DNA of 64,000 bases from Herpetosiphon giganteus (lineage in GTDB: Bacteria; Chloroflexota; Chloroflexia; Chloroflexales; Herpetosiphonaceae). Below, one piece after another: positions 24,922 to 33,752 of this stretch. The stretch covers positions 1 through 64,000 of the forward strand of contig NZ_JAFBCZ010000022.1 in assembly GCF_016907925.1 (NCBI RefSeq), given 5' to 3'. The position numbers were made by a program, and so were the translations under genes. The first letter of the stretch is position 1. Each line of letters starts with the position of its first letter. The notes under the pieces were generated by a model that was given only the letters and a program-made list of their open reading frames with translations, searched no databases and was not told the origin of the DNA.

Positions 24922-25059
24922 AGGAATCCCCTTCCTGATAAATAATCCGCTCTTACTCTTCAGTATTATGGCATAAACCGCAAATTGTGCGAGCTGCGCA
25001 GTAGAAAAACGCACAAATGTTCGTTATAATAACCCATACTATTGTAAATGGAGGATAGG

Positions 25060-25617
25060 ATGGGACTTTTGACCTTCAGTATCAACATTACCTTAGACGG
25101 GTGCATCGATCACCAAGAGGGCATCGCCGACGACGAGACCCACGCCTTCTTTACCAAGCTCATGGATGAGAGCGGCGCAATGCTGTGGGGCCGCGTCACC
25201 TACGAGCTGATGGAAAGTTCTTGGCCAGCGGTCGCTCGCGGTGATACCGAGGCTCCGCCGGCGCTGCGTGAGTGGGCGCTCAAGATCGATGCCAAACCCA
25301 AGTATGTGGTTTCCTCGACACGAACGGACTTCCCTTGGAATAACAGCCATCAGCTAAACGGCGACCTGCGCACCGCCATCCAGCAACTCAAGGACGCAAC
25401 CCCCAATGGTGTGCTGCTCGGCAGCGGCAAGCTCGCGACCGAACTCGATCGGCTGGATCTGATCGATGAGTACAAATTTCTCGTCCAGCCGAGGATTGCT
25501 GGCCATGGCCCAACCCTCTACGAGCGCGGTTTGCCAAGCACCCGAAAGCTCGAGTTTATCTCAGCAACTCCGCTTCGCTGTGGCGCAGTCGCCATGCACT
25601 ATCAGCGCGCACACTAG
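25060..25617 (+). CDS. Dihydrofolate-reductase-like (RibD C-terminal) protein
   Basis: 185 residues, start ATG 25060 with GGAGG five bases upstream. Family signs: FSINITLDGCIDHQEG at the N-terminus, AMLWGRVTYELMESSWPAVA, KYVVSSTRTDFPW, and GVLLGSGKLATELDRLDLID. The YfjR/YyaP group of NADPH-dependent reductase-like proteins has this pattern; the substrate is unknown. Thirty bases separate it from a methyltransferase gene in the same direction. Confidence 0.85.
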   Translation: MGLLTFSINITLDGCIDHQEGIADDETHAFFTKLMDESGAMLWGRVTYELMESSWPAVARGDTEAPPALREWALKIDAKPKYVVSSTRTDFPWNNSHQLNGDLRTAIQQLKDATPNGVLLGSGKLATELDRLDLIDEYKFLVQPRIAGHGPTLYERGLPSTRKLEFISATPLRCGAVAMHYQRAH

Positions 25618-25646
25618 CCAAATGAGCATAATAGAATGAGGAATAC

Positions 25647-26306
25647 ATGCTAGGACGATTCGTTAATCTTGATGCCCAGTATCGACGACCGAGCGGCTGG
25701 CTGGGGCGCTACATTGGCCGCGACATGGCCCGCGACCACCAGCCAGAGAATCGCTGGACGATCGATGTTTTGCAGGCCCGACCAAGCGACCAGATTTTGG
25801 AGATTGGCTTTGGCCCCGGGGTCGCGATTCAAGCGCTGAGCACGATCGTCAGCACAGGCCAGATCATCGGAGTGGATTTCTCGCCAACAATGTTGCGAGC
25901 AGCGCGCCGCCGTAATGCTGCCGCGATTCGGGCTGGTCGGGTGCAGTTGCTTGGGGGCGAGGCCAATAATCTTCCATTGGCGGGAGAGCGCTTTGATCAG
26001 GCCTTCAGCATCCACTCGATTTATTTTTGGCCTGAAGCCTCGGCGGCACTGGCGGAAATTTGGCGGGTGCTGCGGCCAGGCGGGCGCTTGGTGCTCACGA
26101 TTTTGCCGCGAGAGCTGTGGAATGTCGATAACCCTGATCTGCCGGTTGGCACGCCTGAATGTCGCCCATACACTGGGGCCGAGTTGCAGACGATGCTGCA
26201 CATCGCAGGCTTCAGCGCCACGAGCATTGTTGCCGACCCCAACCCTGCCCATCGATCCAACTATTGTGTGGTTGCAAGCAAGGATGTGGCAACCAGCAAC
26301 TCGTAG
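25647..26306 (+). CDS. Class I SAM-dependent methyltransferase
   Basis: 219 residues. Motif I is ILEIGFGPGVAIQAL, followed by the acidic residue in IIGVDFSPTML, motif II FDQAFSIHSIYFWPE and motif III LRPGGRLVLTILPRELW. These are the UbiE/COQ5-like methyltransferase signatures. The acceptor cannot be predicted. GAGGAA precedes the ATG; 24 bases downstream a phosphotransferase gene begins. Confidence 0.85.
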   Translation: MLGRFVNLDAQYRRPSGWLGRYIGRDMARDHQPENRWTIDVLQARPSDQILEIGFGPGVAIQALSTIVSTGQIIGVDFSPTMLRAARRRNAAAIRAGRVQLLGGEANNLPLAGERFDQAFSIHSIYFWPEASAALAEIWRVLRPGGRLVLTILPRELWNVDNPDLPVGTPECRPYTGAELQTMLHIAGFSATSIVADPNPAHRSNYCVVASKDVATSNS

Positions 26307-26330
26307 TAGATTTAAGGAGGAGTGTGATCG

Positions 26331-27359
26331 ATGCTAGAAAAACCGCAACTTGTTGACACTGCGCTTATTCAATTGCTTAACTCAGCCTATGGCTTGGATG
26401 TGCGTGATCTTAGCTTTTTGCCGCTGGGAGCCGATGCACATACGGCGGTTTATCGATTAATAACCACCGATGACACTCCTTATTTTTTGAAGCTGAGACG
26501 GACACACTTCGCTCCAGCCAGTGTGCATATCCCAACCTATCTGCATGATGTTGGGATGCGTCAGGTTATTCCGGCCATTCGCACCCAGACCGGAGCCATG
26601 TGGGTGCAGTTTGAGTCGTTTATGGTGGTTCTCTATCCGTATATTGCTGGACTGCATGGCATTGATCGTCCGCTCTCCGATGAGCAATGGCGCACGTTTG
26701 GCTCTACACTCAAAACACTGCATACGATGCAGTTTCCAAGCGCGATAACTGCCGATTTGCCCCAAGAACAGTTCGCGCCCCATTGGCGCGAACGGCTGGC
26801 ATGGTTTCTTGCACAGGCGGAAAGCCAATCGACTGCCGATTCAGTTACTGCCGAACTGGTTGCGCTGTTAAAAACCAAGGCCGCCGAAATGAATGCAATA
26901 ATCACGCGAACGGCGGCTCTCGCCCAGCGCCTTCAGCAGCAGCCACCGCCATTTGTGCTTTGTCACGCCGATTGCCATGGCTGGAATCTCTTGGTTGTGA
27001 ACAGTACCAGCTTCTTTGTGGTTGATTGGGATACCTTGCTGTTCGCACCCAAAGAACGGGATTTAATGTTTATTGGGGCTGGGCTTTTTGGCAATGCGCA
27101 TTCGCCAGCGGCAGAAACTGCGCTATTTTATCAGGGGTATGGTTCGGCTCCCGTTGATCAAGCAGCACTCAGCTACTATCGTTATGAACGAATTATTGAA
27201 GATATTGCGGTCTATTGTGCTGAAATTCTCGATGAAGCAACGGGCGATGCTGATCGCCGCCAAGCATTCATCTATCTCCAATCCAACTTTCTGCCTGGCA
27301 GTACGATTGCGCTGGCCCGCCAAGGCGACGATCAAACCTTAGGAATGAATACTGAATAA
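26331..27359 (+). CDS. Aminoglycoside-phosphotransferase-like kinase
   Basis: 342 residues of the APH/choline-kinase fold. ATP-lobe Lys lies in YFLKLRRTHF, the catalytic loop is LCHADCHGWNLLV (Asp and Asn conserved), and the metal-binding Asp is in FFVVDWDTLLFAPKERDLMF. The layout resembles spectinomycin phosphotransferase APH(9), but many housekeeping or antibiotic-unrelated kinases share it, so resistance must not be assumed. AAGGAGGAG lies upstream of the ATG. Probably an operon with the two genes before it. Confidence 0.8.
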   Translation: MLEKPQLVDTALIQLLNSAYGLDVRDLSFLPLGADAHTAVYRLITTDDTPYFLKLRRTHFAPASVHIPTYLHDVGMRQVIPAIRTQTGAMWVQFESFMVVLYPYIAGLHGIDRPLSDEQWRTFGSTLKTLHTMQFPSAITADLPQEQFAPHWRERLAWFLAQAESQSTADSVTAELVALLKTKAAEMNAIITRTAALAQRLQQQPPPFVLCHADCHGWNLLVVNSTSFFVVDWDTLLFAPKERDLMFIGAGLFGNAHSPAAETALFYQGYGSAPVDQAALSYYRYERIIEDIAVYCAEILDEATGDADRRQAFIYLQSNFLPGSTIALARQGDDQTLGMNTE

Positions 27360-27422
27360 TTGAACATATGTGCTATACTAGACCAATGTTTCTCTGCTCA
27401 ATTGCAATAAAGGAGCACCATA

Positions 27423-27998
27423 ATGGCAACTATTCGGGAAGGCAACAACGCAGCACTCGTGGTCGTCGATGTTCAGGTCGGGGTAGTTAATGAGGCGTGG
27501 GATGCCACGCGAATCATCGGAAATATCGCCCATGCTGTGGAGCGTGCCCGCGCTGAAAAGATTCCTGTGCTGTGGGTTCAACACAATGATGAAGAACTGC
27601 CCACCGATAGTCCACAATGGCAATGGGTTCCGGAGTTGGTGCCAGCAGCAGGTGAGCCACGCATCCATAAACAGTTTAATTCATCGTTTGAACAAACCAA
27701 TTTAGCCGAAGAACTAGCGGCGCGTGAGGTCTCGCACATTGTGCTAGCAGGAGCGGCAACCAATTGGTGCATTCGGGCCACCGCCTATGGCGCGCTTGAA
27801 CGCGGTTACGATCTGACGCTGATCAGTGATGGGCATACCACCGGAACGATCGAATTAGAGAGTGGTGTCACAATCGAAGCGGCAGATATTGTTAAGGAAC
27901 TCAATATCGCCATGCAGTGGGTTTCCTATCCTGGCCGCACGAATAGCACGGCCCGCGCTGAGCAGATCAACTTTGCCCAACCAGGTGGCGCGCAGTAG
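27423..27998 (+). CDS. Isochorismatase-like cysteine hydrolase, second copy
   Basis: 191 residues. Triad: Asp in ALVVVDVQVGVV, Lys in RIHKQFNSSFEQT, Cys in AGAATNWCIRATAYGALERG. The NWC variant is typical of the nicotinamidase-related amidase subgroup. AAAGGAG precedes the ATG and a strong terminator follows. It is only distantly similar to the copy at 5384. Confidence 0.87.
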   Translation: MATIREGNNAALVVVDVQVGVVNEAWDATRIIGNIAHAVERARAEKIPVLWVQHNDEELPTDSPQWQWVPELVPAAGEPRIHKQFNSSFEQTNLAEELAAREVSHIVLAGAATNWCIRATAYGALERGYDLTLISDGHTTGTIELESGVTIEAADIVKELNIAMQWVSYPGRTNSTARAEQINFAQPGGAQ

Positions 27999-28023
27999 AC
28001 CTTTAATCTTTCGTGGTAACTAT

Positions 28024-28061
28024 AAAGGATGCTCCACAATTTTTTGTGGAGCATCCTTTTA
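28024..28061 (+). terminator. Strong intrinsic terminator
   Basis: A 16-bp perfect stem, AAAGGATGCTCCACAA with its complement, closes a TTTT loop and ends in a short T-run. It lies 26 bases after the isochorismatase-like gene. Confidence 0.9.
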
Positions 28062-28175
28062 GCCCCAACCCAAGTTCAGCGATTGAAGCTTGCTTCCTCG
28101 CCATCCTTCAGCTTGTAACGCCAGCGTAACAGCGTAGCAGCATACTGCATTCAGCATTAGCACAAGGAGATCGCG

Positions 28176-28709
28176 ATGAATGCAGTTCGGGCAAGACGCG
28201 CTACGCCAACGATTAAGGCACTGTTTTGGAGCATTGGCGAGCAGTTGGTTTTAGCGGGCTTGGTAGCTGGCCCAATTTATGGCGTTGTGATGGCATGGCT
28301 GTACCTCGTAAGCTTAAGACCGATGCCCTATTCATTGGTTGGAATGCTGATCATTGGCTTTGTGTTTGGGGGCTTTATTGGTTGCTTATTTGGCATCAGC
28401 AATGCAGCCATGGTTTCGTTGCTGCTTGCGCTCATTGCGCGGCTAGGGCTGGTCGATTGGCTATCAGCACGTTTTGCGCCAAATAAGGTGCGGTGGATTG
28501 TGACTATTATCTGTTGTGCCAGCTGGATTATTGGTTGTTTTAGCGCTTTTTATGGCGAATATGGCTCGCTCCAAGTGGCCTTAGAAGGTATTCTGATTGC
28601 TAGTATTGCCCCGACCGGAGCTGGTATATTTATTTTCTGCCCATGGTTGGTGCTGGCTGGGATTGTGTTTTGGCGACTGCCAAACATTCTGAATGCACTG
28701 CCGGAGTAA
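28176..28709 (+). CDS. Four-helix membrane protein, unknown function
   Basis: 177 residues with four hydrophobic segments (LVLAGLVAGPIYGVVMAWLY; LVGMLIIGFVFGGFIGCLFG; WIVTIICCASWIIGCFSAFY; IFIFCPWLVLAGIVFWRLP). Glycine-rich second helix. No family recognised. Good ribosome binding site (AAGGAG) before ATG. Confidence 0.75.
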   Translation: MNAVRARRATPTIKALFWSIGEQLVLAGLVAGPIYGVVMAWLYLVSLRPMPYSLVGMLIIGFVFGGFIGCLFGISNAAMVSLLLALIARLGLVDWLSARFAPNKVRWIVTIICCASWIIGCFSAFYGEYGSLQVALEGILIASIAPTGAGIFIFCPWLVLAGIVFWRLPNILNALPE

Positions 28710-28756
28710 TTCGTGCTTTTTTCAGCCATTTGCTACAATACGGCTAAGGAGGCATT

Positions 28757-28930
28757 ATGCAATTATCAGTAACCTGTGAATGTGGAACTGAGTACGATCT
28801 GAATTATGCGGAACATCAAGACGGTGAGATTAGCTTCGATGCCTGCCCCGATTGTGGTGTGCAGCTCGCTAGCGAAACCGTGCTTGAGGCAGTCAATGCG
28901 GATGTCGACGAGAGCGAACAACTGTATTAA
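28757..28930 (+). CDS. 57-residue zinc-ribbon-like protein
   Basis: A short gene with AAGGAGG five bases before ATG 28757. The product has two CxC/CxxC pairs suited to a single zinc ion (VTCECGTEYDL and DACPDCGVQL) and an acidic tail (ADVDESEQLY). It follows the membrane protein gene by 47 bases. Its role is unknown; the size and fold would suit a protein- or nucleic-acid-binding knuckle. Confidence 0.72.
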   Translation: MQLSVTCECGTEYDLNYAEHQDGEISFDACPDCGVQLASETVLEAVNADVDESEQLY

Positions 28931-28944
28931 TTCCCTTGCCTAGC

Positions 28945-28973
28945 CCAAGCGGCGCGGTTTAATCGCGCCGCTT
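28945..28973. terminator. Terminator-like hairpin
   Basis: CAAGCGGCGCG and CGCGCCGCTTG pair perfectly over 11 bp with loop GTTTAAT. It lies between convergent genes and can serve both directions, although the T-run is poor. Confidence 0.7.
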
Positions 28974-29015
28974 GTTCACCCATCGCCAGCAGCGAACAAT
29001 CTGTGATGATGACCC

Positions 29016-29501
29016 TCATAGAAAATACAACAAGCGCAAACCAGCAAGGCCATAAACAAGCGTCGAGAGCATAATCCATCTGATAGGCTTATAGCAGGCT
29101 GGTAGCGCGGTCGCTTGGACAAACCCCAGCAGCAAGCCCCGAAAACCATAGGTAAGTCCGGCTTGGAGTCTGAATTTTAACTCCATAGGAGCATTTGGCA
29201 TATATGTCTGTATAGCAAATCTAAATAATGGTTCTAGCCAAAAAGTCGTTATCAACAAGCTCAGCGTAAAGACCCCAATACTACCAACGATCCAGCGTAG
29301 CCCATCGGGATGAGGTACAAACAGCCACCATTGCAGCGTAAAGAGCAACCCTGTGCTAACCAAATAGAGTGGCCACAACCCATAGCCAAAAATTCTTGTT
29401 AGCAACCAATCGCTGAAACCAAAATAGCCAAAACTTGTCAAGAGCACAAGCCAATAGCGCCATTGGATGCCAGACTGGGGTGATGTGGTTAGGTTGAACA
29501 T
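29016..29501 (-). CDS. Multi-pass membrane protein, unknown function
   Basis: 161 residues with about four hydrophobic helices (YWLVLLTSFGYFGFSDWLLT; WPLYLVSTGLLFTLQWWLFV; WIVGSIGVFTLSLLITTFWL; IMLSTLVYGLAGLRLLYFL). GGGAG precedes the ATG. No family recognised. A 330-bp gap separates it from the transposon debris upstream. Confidence 0.7.
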   Translation of the reverse strand: MFNLTTSPQSGIQWRYWLVLLTSFGYFGFSDWLLTRIFGYGLWPLYLVSTGLLFTLQWWLFVPHPDGLRWIVGSIGVFTLSLLITTFWLEPLFRFAIQTYMPNAPMELKFRLQAGLTYGFRGLLLGFVQATALPACYKPIRWIMLSTLVYGLAGLRLLYFL

Positions 29502-29701
29502 GGATTCTCCCTTTCAGCAGCCATTAAATAACCAGAGTTGCTGCTTGAGGAGAGGATAGCCCTGTGATGTTACAGCGCTGTTACACAATAGGGCTATGCT
29601 TGACAATTCGATGTGCAGCACCTTCGCTTGCACCGAAGAGATACCTCCTCACGTTGGATAAAAGCTACGTTTAGTTTTTTAGGCTACGATTTCTACCTCT
29701 T

Positions 29702-29716
29702 ATTTTACATAATAAA
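29702..29716. promoter_or_regulatory. Recurrent AT-rich element TTTACATAATAAA, copy 1
   Basis: The 13-mer TTTACATAATAAA also occurs at 44750-44762 and 59168-59180, always between genes. Here it precedes a 43-codon plus-strand frame (MWQVPSNQPTPSRWETAMHW) that runs into transposon debris. It may be a shared promoter element or the end of a short mobile sequence. Confidence 0.45.
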
Positions 29717-29830
29717 AAGATGTTGGAAAGCGATTTAGTATGTGGCAGGTGCCATCAAACCAGCCAACCCCATCACGCTGGGAAACGGCGATGCATTGGT
29801 TTTGGACGTTGGTTACAGCACGTATTTGGC

Positions 29831-30280
29831 TCATGCTTGGTAGCTTTGTGTCCAGGTCGTGCGGTTCTTGCCTTCCTTGATGGTTACATGTGGGTTGTCG
29901 CCCTTGGCAATCCGCGCGTTGACGGTGCGGATGCGTTCCTCTAACGCCTGTTCTAAGGTTGCGAGCTGGGTTTTAATCGGTTCAAGCAAGCGCGGTTCGG
30001 CAATCCGAGCGAGCACAGCATCCTTATCCGCCCATTCCGCAGGCCCTCAGCCCCAATATCTAAGCACACATCATCGATATTGAGACTGAGCACTTCGCTG
30101 GCACGCATTCCAGTTTCCCGGAGGAGCGTTATGATCAGACGGTAGGGCTGGGATGCTTGGGATATAGCGGCATCCAAGCGGGCGCGATGCTCAGCCGATT
30201 GGATGGTGTTCGGTCGTAGCCGTCGACGGTGTACAATATCGGCCAAAAATAGGTCAAGCTGTTCACAAATGGTTGTCATT
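29831..30280 (-). pseudogene. Chimeric scar: integrase fragment joined to transposase fragment
   Basis: From ATG 30280 (MTTICEQLDLFLADIVHRRR) the minus strand encodes a tyrosine-recombinase piece with the box I arginine region LLRETGMRASEVLSLNIDDV. Near 30050 the frame changes and the sequence becomes EWADKDAVLARIAEPRLLEP, then QALEERIRTVNARIAKGDNP, up to a stop at 29831. The second part looks like an internal segment of a Tn3-type transposase, though that is uncertain. Catalytic boxes II and the active-site Tyr of the recombinase are missing. Nothing here can be active; the region is a deletion scar of one or two mobile elements. Confidence 0.65.
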
Positions 30281-30529
30281 GTGACTCCTTGATTGCCAGA
30301 TTGTATGATAATTCCATAGAAGTTTTGGTGGTCGCCGATGATGAGGTACCGGTACCTGAGCGTGATAGTGACAAAGAGTATCCCAGAGAATGTATGATAA
30401 TGCGGCGTATCTCCACGCGGGCGAAATAGTGCTATGCTAAGCGTCTTCAATGAAGAGGGAAACGAATGCGTGCCTGCTTTAGTAAGGCATCACGTGATCT
30501 CATCCTAACGATTGTATAAGGAGTTGGTT

Positions 30530-31771
30530 ATGCGCCGAATGTTCATTCTCGGAAGTATTGTGCTGCTGCTCGTTGCATGTGGACAGGCGAATATCGTCCC
30601 GGCGACCTCCTCACCTGCGGTTCAGTCGGCACAAAATCCCTATCCCACGCCGGTTCTGGCGACAGCCATACCGACGGTCATTACCGCCACTGTGACAAGT
30701 GTCCCAACCGGAATTGTGCCAAGTCCGACGCTATCACATACCCAACAAATCATCCCACTTGAACTGACGCTTAATCCACCATCATGGGGAACGTGGAACC
30801 TTGAGACAATAACTAGTATCACAACCAGCCAACCAAATCTTCAGCTCTGGGGATGGTCAAGGGATGGCACTCGTTTATTATATTCGCAAGATCAAACCCT
30901 CAGAATTATGACGGTGGCATCACAGGACGTTGCTATTCTTGCACAAAATATCCAAGCAGCAGTATGGTCACCCCAGGATGATCAGATACTTGCCTATGTC
31001 ATCCACGATACCACCCGTCCCCAATCAGCGATCAGCACGGTATGGCTCTACGATAGTGTAGCTCAATCGACAACAAAGATTGGGGAATTACCGCTCCCAC
31101 CACATTCGTCACTGAATATACGCTGGAATCTCGAGCAAGGGCTTGTGCTTGCGACCGATGCGCGCATTATCGTCTTACCCCCTCACGCTAATGGTGGAAT
31201 CAAGACGCTCTTTGATGATACCCATCCAAGTTCACGTCCATCCATGCAACTCTCACCAAATGGCCACCATGCAGTGCTGACCAAACCCACGAAGCAATAC
31301 CCGATCAGGAAACATCCGATCAAGCTTCAATGGCTGACGGATGGGAATGTTACTGCTGCCATCAGTATTACTGAGGAATATCCTCGGATTATATGGTCTC
31401 AGGATTCTCGCTATGTTGCATTCAATGATGCGACCGATACCATTGTTATCGCAGATGCGAACGGTTTCGTACGCTACAAAACCAATATCACACGCAGCAA
31501 TCAAGCGCCATTGGCATGGTCGCCTGACAACCAGTATTTTGTATACCAGTTTAATACGAGTGGACAATCTCCCCATAATGCATACATTGCGAAACTCGGT
31601 GAAGATGGCAGTATTCGGCTTAATGAACAGTCTATGGAGCGTAAGGGTGGCGCGGTTTTAGAAGTTATGTGGTCACCAAATAATGACTATATTGCGTATA
31701 CACTCCTAAGCCATGAAAATCCGTCGAATTATGGAGAATTTATATTAACTATTCGTAGAATTGTTCGATAA
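30530..31771 (+). CDS. Lipoprotein with WD40/PD40-like beta-propeller
   Basis: 413 residues from ATG 30530, 7 bases after AAGGAG. A lipoprotein signal peptide with lipobox LLVACG is followed by a Thr/Pro-rich linker and repeated beta-propeller blades with the motifs WGWSRDGTRLLYS, AVWSPQDDQILAY, IIWSQDSRYVAF, LAWSPDNQYFVY and VMWSPNNDYIAY. Each blade has the WSPDG-type turn of TolB-like PD40 repeats. The protein should be anchored at the outer face of the membrane. The ligand is unknown. A broken gene for another exported protein follows 11 bases later. Confidence 0.82.
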   Translation: MRRMFILGSIVLLLVACGQANIVPATSSPAVQSAQNPYPTPVLATAIPTVITATVTSVPTGIVPSPTLSHTQQIIPLELTLNPPSWGTWNLETITSITTSQPNLQLWGWSRDGTRLLYSQDQTLRIMTVASQDVAILAQNIQAAVWSPQDDQILAYVIHDTTRPQSAISTVWLYDSVAQSTTKIGELPLPPHSSLNIRWNLEQGLVLATDARIIVLPPHANGGIKTLFDDTHPSSRPSMQLSPNGHHAVLTKPTKQYPIRKHPIKLQWLTDGNVTAAISITEEYPRIIWSQDSRYVAFNDATDTIVIADANGFVRYKTNITRSNQAPLAWSPDNQYFVYQFNTSGQSPHNAYIAKLGEDGSIRLNEQSMERKGGAVLEVMWSPNNDYIAYTLLSHENPSNYGEFILTIRRIVR

Positions 31772-31782
31772 AGAGGGTGAAA

Positions 31783-32530
31783 ATGCGATCTATAAAAAAT
31801 ACGTTCTCTATTGCTGCATGTATCGTTGTAACATGGCTTTTTTACCCTTTGGTTGTTGATGCCCAATCACCATCAAGCGTACAACCACGACCCAAACACG
31901 TTTTAAAAACTCAATACCAATCCTAATGGCCCGCTCAAAGGAATATACAATCAAAAGCTCCATTGTGAGTGCTGAACAATTAATCTATACTCTCTATCAT
32001 CCATTTGCACGAACCCTCACAATTAATACACCTCTGCCTTAATGGACGAACCTAACTCAGTTAACGCTGGAATGGGCAGCAAGTGACCCACCAAATGGTG
32101 GAGTTAAAGCCAGGTGAAAGATTATATGGTCGAGCAACAACTCAATGGGGGAACCTGGATGACACTTGTCGCGTCAACCCAGGCCAACACCTATCTAGTC
32201 ACCAGTCTCACCAATAATACAACGTATAGCTTTCGCATACGGCCCGCGACTGGGCTGGGAATCAGACTCAGCAAACGCTCACAACAACGATTGATCGCGA
32301 TCCGCCCTGGAGCTCCTTGAATGCTCCAATCGGCCAGATCGCCAAAACGTGGACTATTTTGCGCTGGACCAGCAGCTATGACCATGCCCCGATCATAATC
32401 CAGCGCTGGGCGATGACGAATTAACGCCGTCAGCCACCAACCACGGCCCAGCGCTTACGGGCATTAACGACACCATGAACCTAGCTTGATGCGCATGGGG
32501 AATATACTTTTAGTGCCTATAACCTACTGT
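31783..32530 (+). pseudogene. Decayed secreted fibronectin-III-like protein
   Basis: ATG 31783 opens a signal peptide (KNTFSIAACIVVTWLFYPLV, VDAQS) that ends at a stop after 47 codons. Downstream, pieces in different frames read LTLEWAASDPPNGGVK, DYMVEQQLNGGTWMTLVAST, YLVTSLTNNTTYSFRIRPA, TWTILRWTSSYDHAPIIIQR and EYTFSAYN. These are the strands of fibronectin type III or similar Ig-like modules. At least four frame changes and several stops separate them, so the gene is inactive. It probably formed an operon with the lipoprotein gene upstream. Confidence 0.65.
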
Positions 32531-32545
32531 GGTTAATGTTAAATA

Positions 32546-32580
32546 GCCGTCGGACATCTCTATTGATGCCCGACGGTCGC
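32546..32580 (-). terminator. Terminator of the DUF1579-like gene
   Basis: GACCGTCGGGCAT and ATGTCCGACGGC pair with one mismatch around CAATAGAG, followed by TATTT on the minus strand. It lies just beyond the stop at 32582. Confidence 0.65.
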
Positions 32581-32581
32581 A

Positions 32582-33067
32582 CTAAATGCGCGAGAACTCC
32601 ATAATCCAGTTAGTTTCCCACGTATCCCCGTTATCGGCGGAGAAGGCTTGTTCCCAGCGCAACGCATCCGGCGTGACCGCGAACCAGAGGAAGCGCACTT
32701 TAATTGGGATGTCACGCAGCGTGTCATCAGCGTAGAACGTGCCTACACCGTCGACAAAATTTCCGACCACGGGCACATCAAGCTGGTCGGGCATGCGCCC
32801 ATCGAGCCACCAGATCGACCAACTCATGGTTTGGGGATTGAATGAGCGGATCGCAATCGCGCGATACGGCCCTTCTGGGAGATTCAAGAGGTTGTCTTCG
32901 ACATTGCCATAGCCGCCAAGCACTGCTTGGGTGGACATCTGCCCAGTAAAATCAATCCATTCGCTGCTGCCAACCAGCCGATCTTTGAGCCGTCGGTGGC
33001 GAACATTCCAGTCGCCAAGCACAAAATCAAAGTCGGTTGGGGCAGCAGCCAGTCGTTCTAGTGCCAT
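32582..33067 (-). CDS. DUF1579-like lipocalin-type protein
   Basis: 161 residues. FDFVLGDWNVRHRRLKDRLV at the N-terminus, then ALRSFNPQ-type IAIRSFNPQTMSWSIWWLDG and VRFLWFAVTPDALRWEQAFS, match a group of small beta-barrel proteins near DUF1579. They are found across bacteria and have no established function. GAGGAG lies upstream of the ATG. No signal peptide. Confidence 0.7.
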   Translation of the reverse strand: MALERLAAAPTDFDFVLGDWNVRHRRLKDRLVGSSEWIDFTGQMSTQAVLGGYGNVEDNLLNLPEGPYRAIAIRSFNPQTMSWSIWWLDGRMPDQLDVPVVGNFVDGVGTFYADDTLRDIPIKVRFLWFAVTPDALRWEQAFSADNGDTWETNWIMEFSRI

Positions 33068-33229
33068 TGCAAAAACTCCTCACAGTATATGCAATACGTA
33101 GCGGGCGCATGCCCAGCCAGCATCACAATACCACCAGCCAGCGCTGCGGTTAACCGCTTGTGGACTGAGTTCTCGTCGCCAGTAAGCCGCTTGACAGCAG
33201 CTGGTTCCGCTGCAACCATCAGCTTAAAC

Positions 33230-33679
33230 TTAGACATCGAGATTTTCTGGGGTCAAGTAGGCAAGAAAGGTTGCTAAATCGGGCGCACACCATGAAAAAG
33301 GGTCTTCATCCTCAAATGTGTCATGATCCCAGAAAAAGATCTGGCCTGTTGTCTCGCCCGCCAGCGAGAGACAGATTAAATTCCCGCCTGGGTCACTCCC
33401 AATCGGCAGCATCGTTGCGGGGATCTCATCGCCAAAAATATCCAGATCGCGATGAATATAATGGTGCGGATCAGCGGGATCAACTGATGAAAAGACGTTC
33501 ACATGGCCTTCGGTAATCCACTTACCCTTGATGCTAAAAACAATAGGATTGGGTATGCCACCATTGGTTGTGCGCAAAAACGTGCGATAGGCTTCGGGCA
33601 ACGGGTAGCCGATCCGTGATTCTAGTGCTGCAAGTTGCTGATCAGTGGCTGGTGGTCGTACCTGTGAAAACGTTGGCAT
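33230..33679 (-). CDS. SMI1/KNR4 (SUKH) family protein
   Basis: 149 residues from ATG 33679. The SMI1/KNR4 fold is shown by LAALESRIGYPLPEAYRTFL, RTTNGG, LPIGSDPGGNLICLSL and IFFWDHDTFEDE, with the final helix FLAYL. In bacteria these proteins are often immunity proteins that neutralise toxins of neighbouring cells. No toxin gene is adjacent, so it would be an orphan immunity gene. A GTG at 33697 is the alternative start. Divergent from the gene at 33753. Confidence 0.85.
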   Translation of the reverse strand: MPTFSQVRPPATDQQLAALESRIGYPLPEAYRTFLRTTNGGIPNPIVFSIKGKWITEGHVNVFSSVDPADPHHYIHRDLDIFGDEIPATMLPIGSDPGGNLICLSLAGETTGQIFFWDHDTFEDEDPFSWCAPDLATFLAYLTPENLDV

Positions 33680-33697
33680 TGAGAACGATCCTTTCAC

Positions 33698-33735
33698 GCA
33701 TACTCAAAATTAGTATACTTGCATACTCAAAATTA
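33698..33735. promoter_or_regulatory. Direct repeats in a divergent promoter
   Basis: GCATACTCAAAATTA occurs twice, at 33698-33712 and 33721-33735, with a 23-base period and the palindrome AGTATACT between them. The site sits between two divergent starts (33679 and 33753) and is a good candidate for an operator that controls both genes. Confidence 0.65.
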
Positions 33736-33752
33736 TTTATTTAGGAGGAGCC

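Noticed and set aside
26331-27359. Antibiotic resistance by the APH-like kinase
   Set aside because: The fold and motifs are shared with many unrelated kinases. The sequence gives no reason to assign spectinomycin or any drug as substrate.
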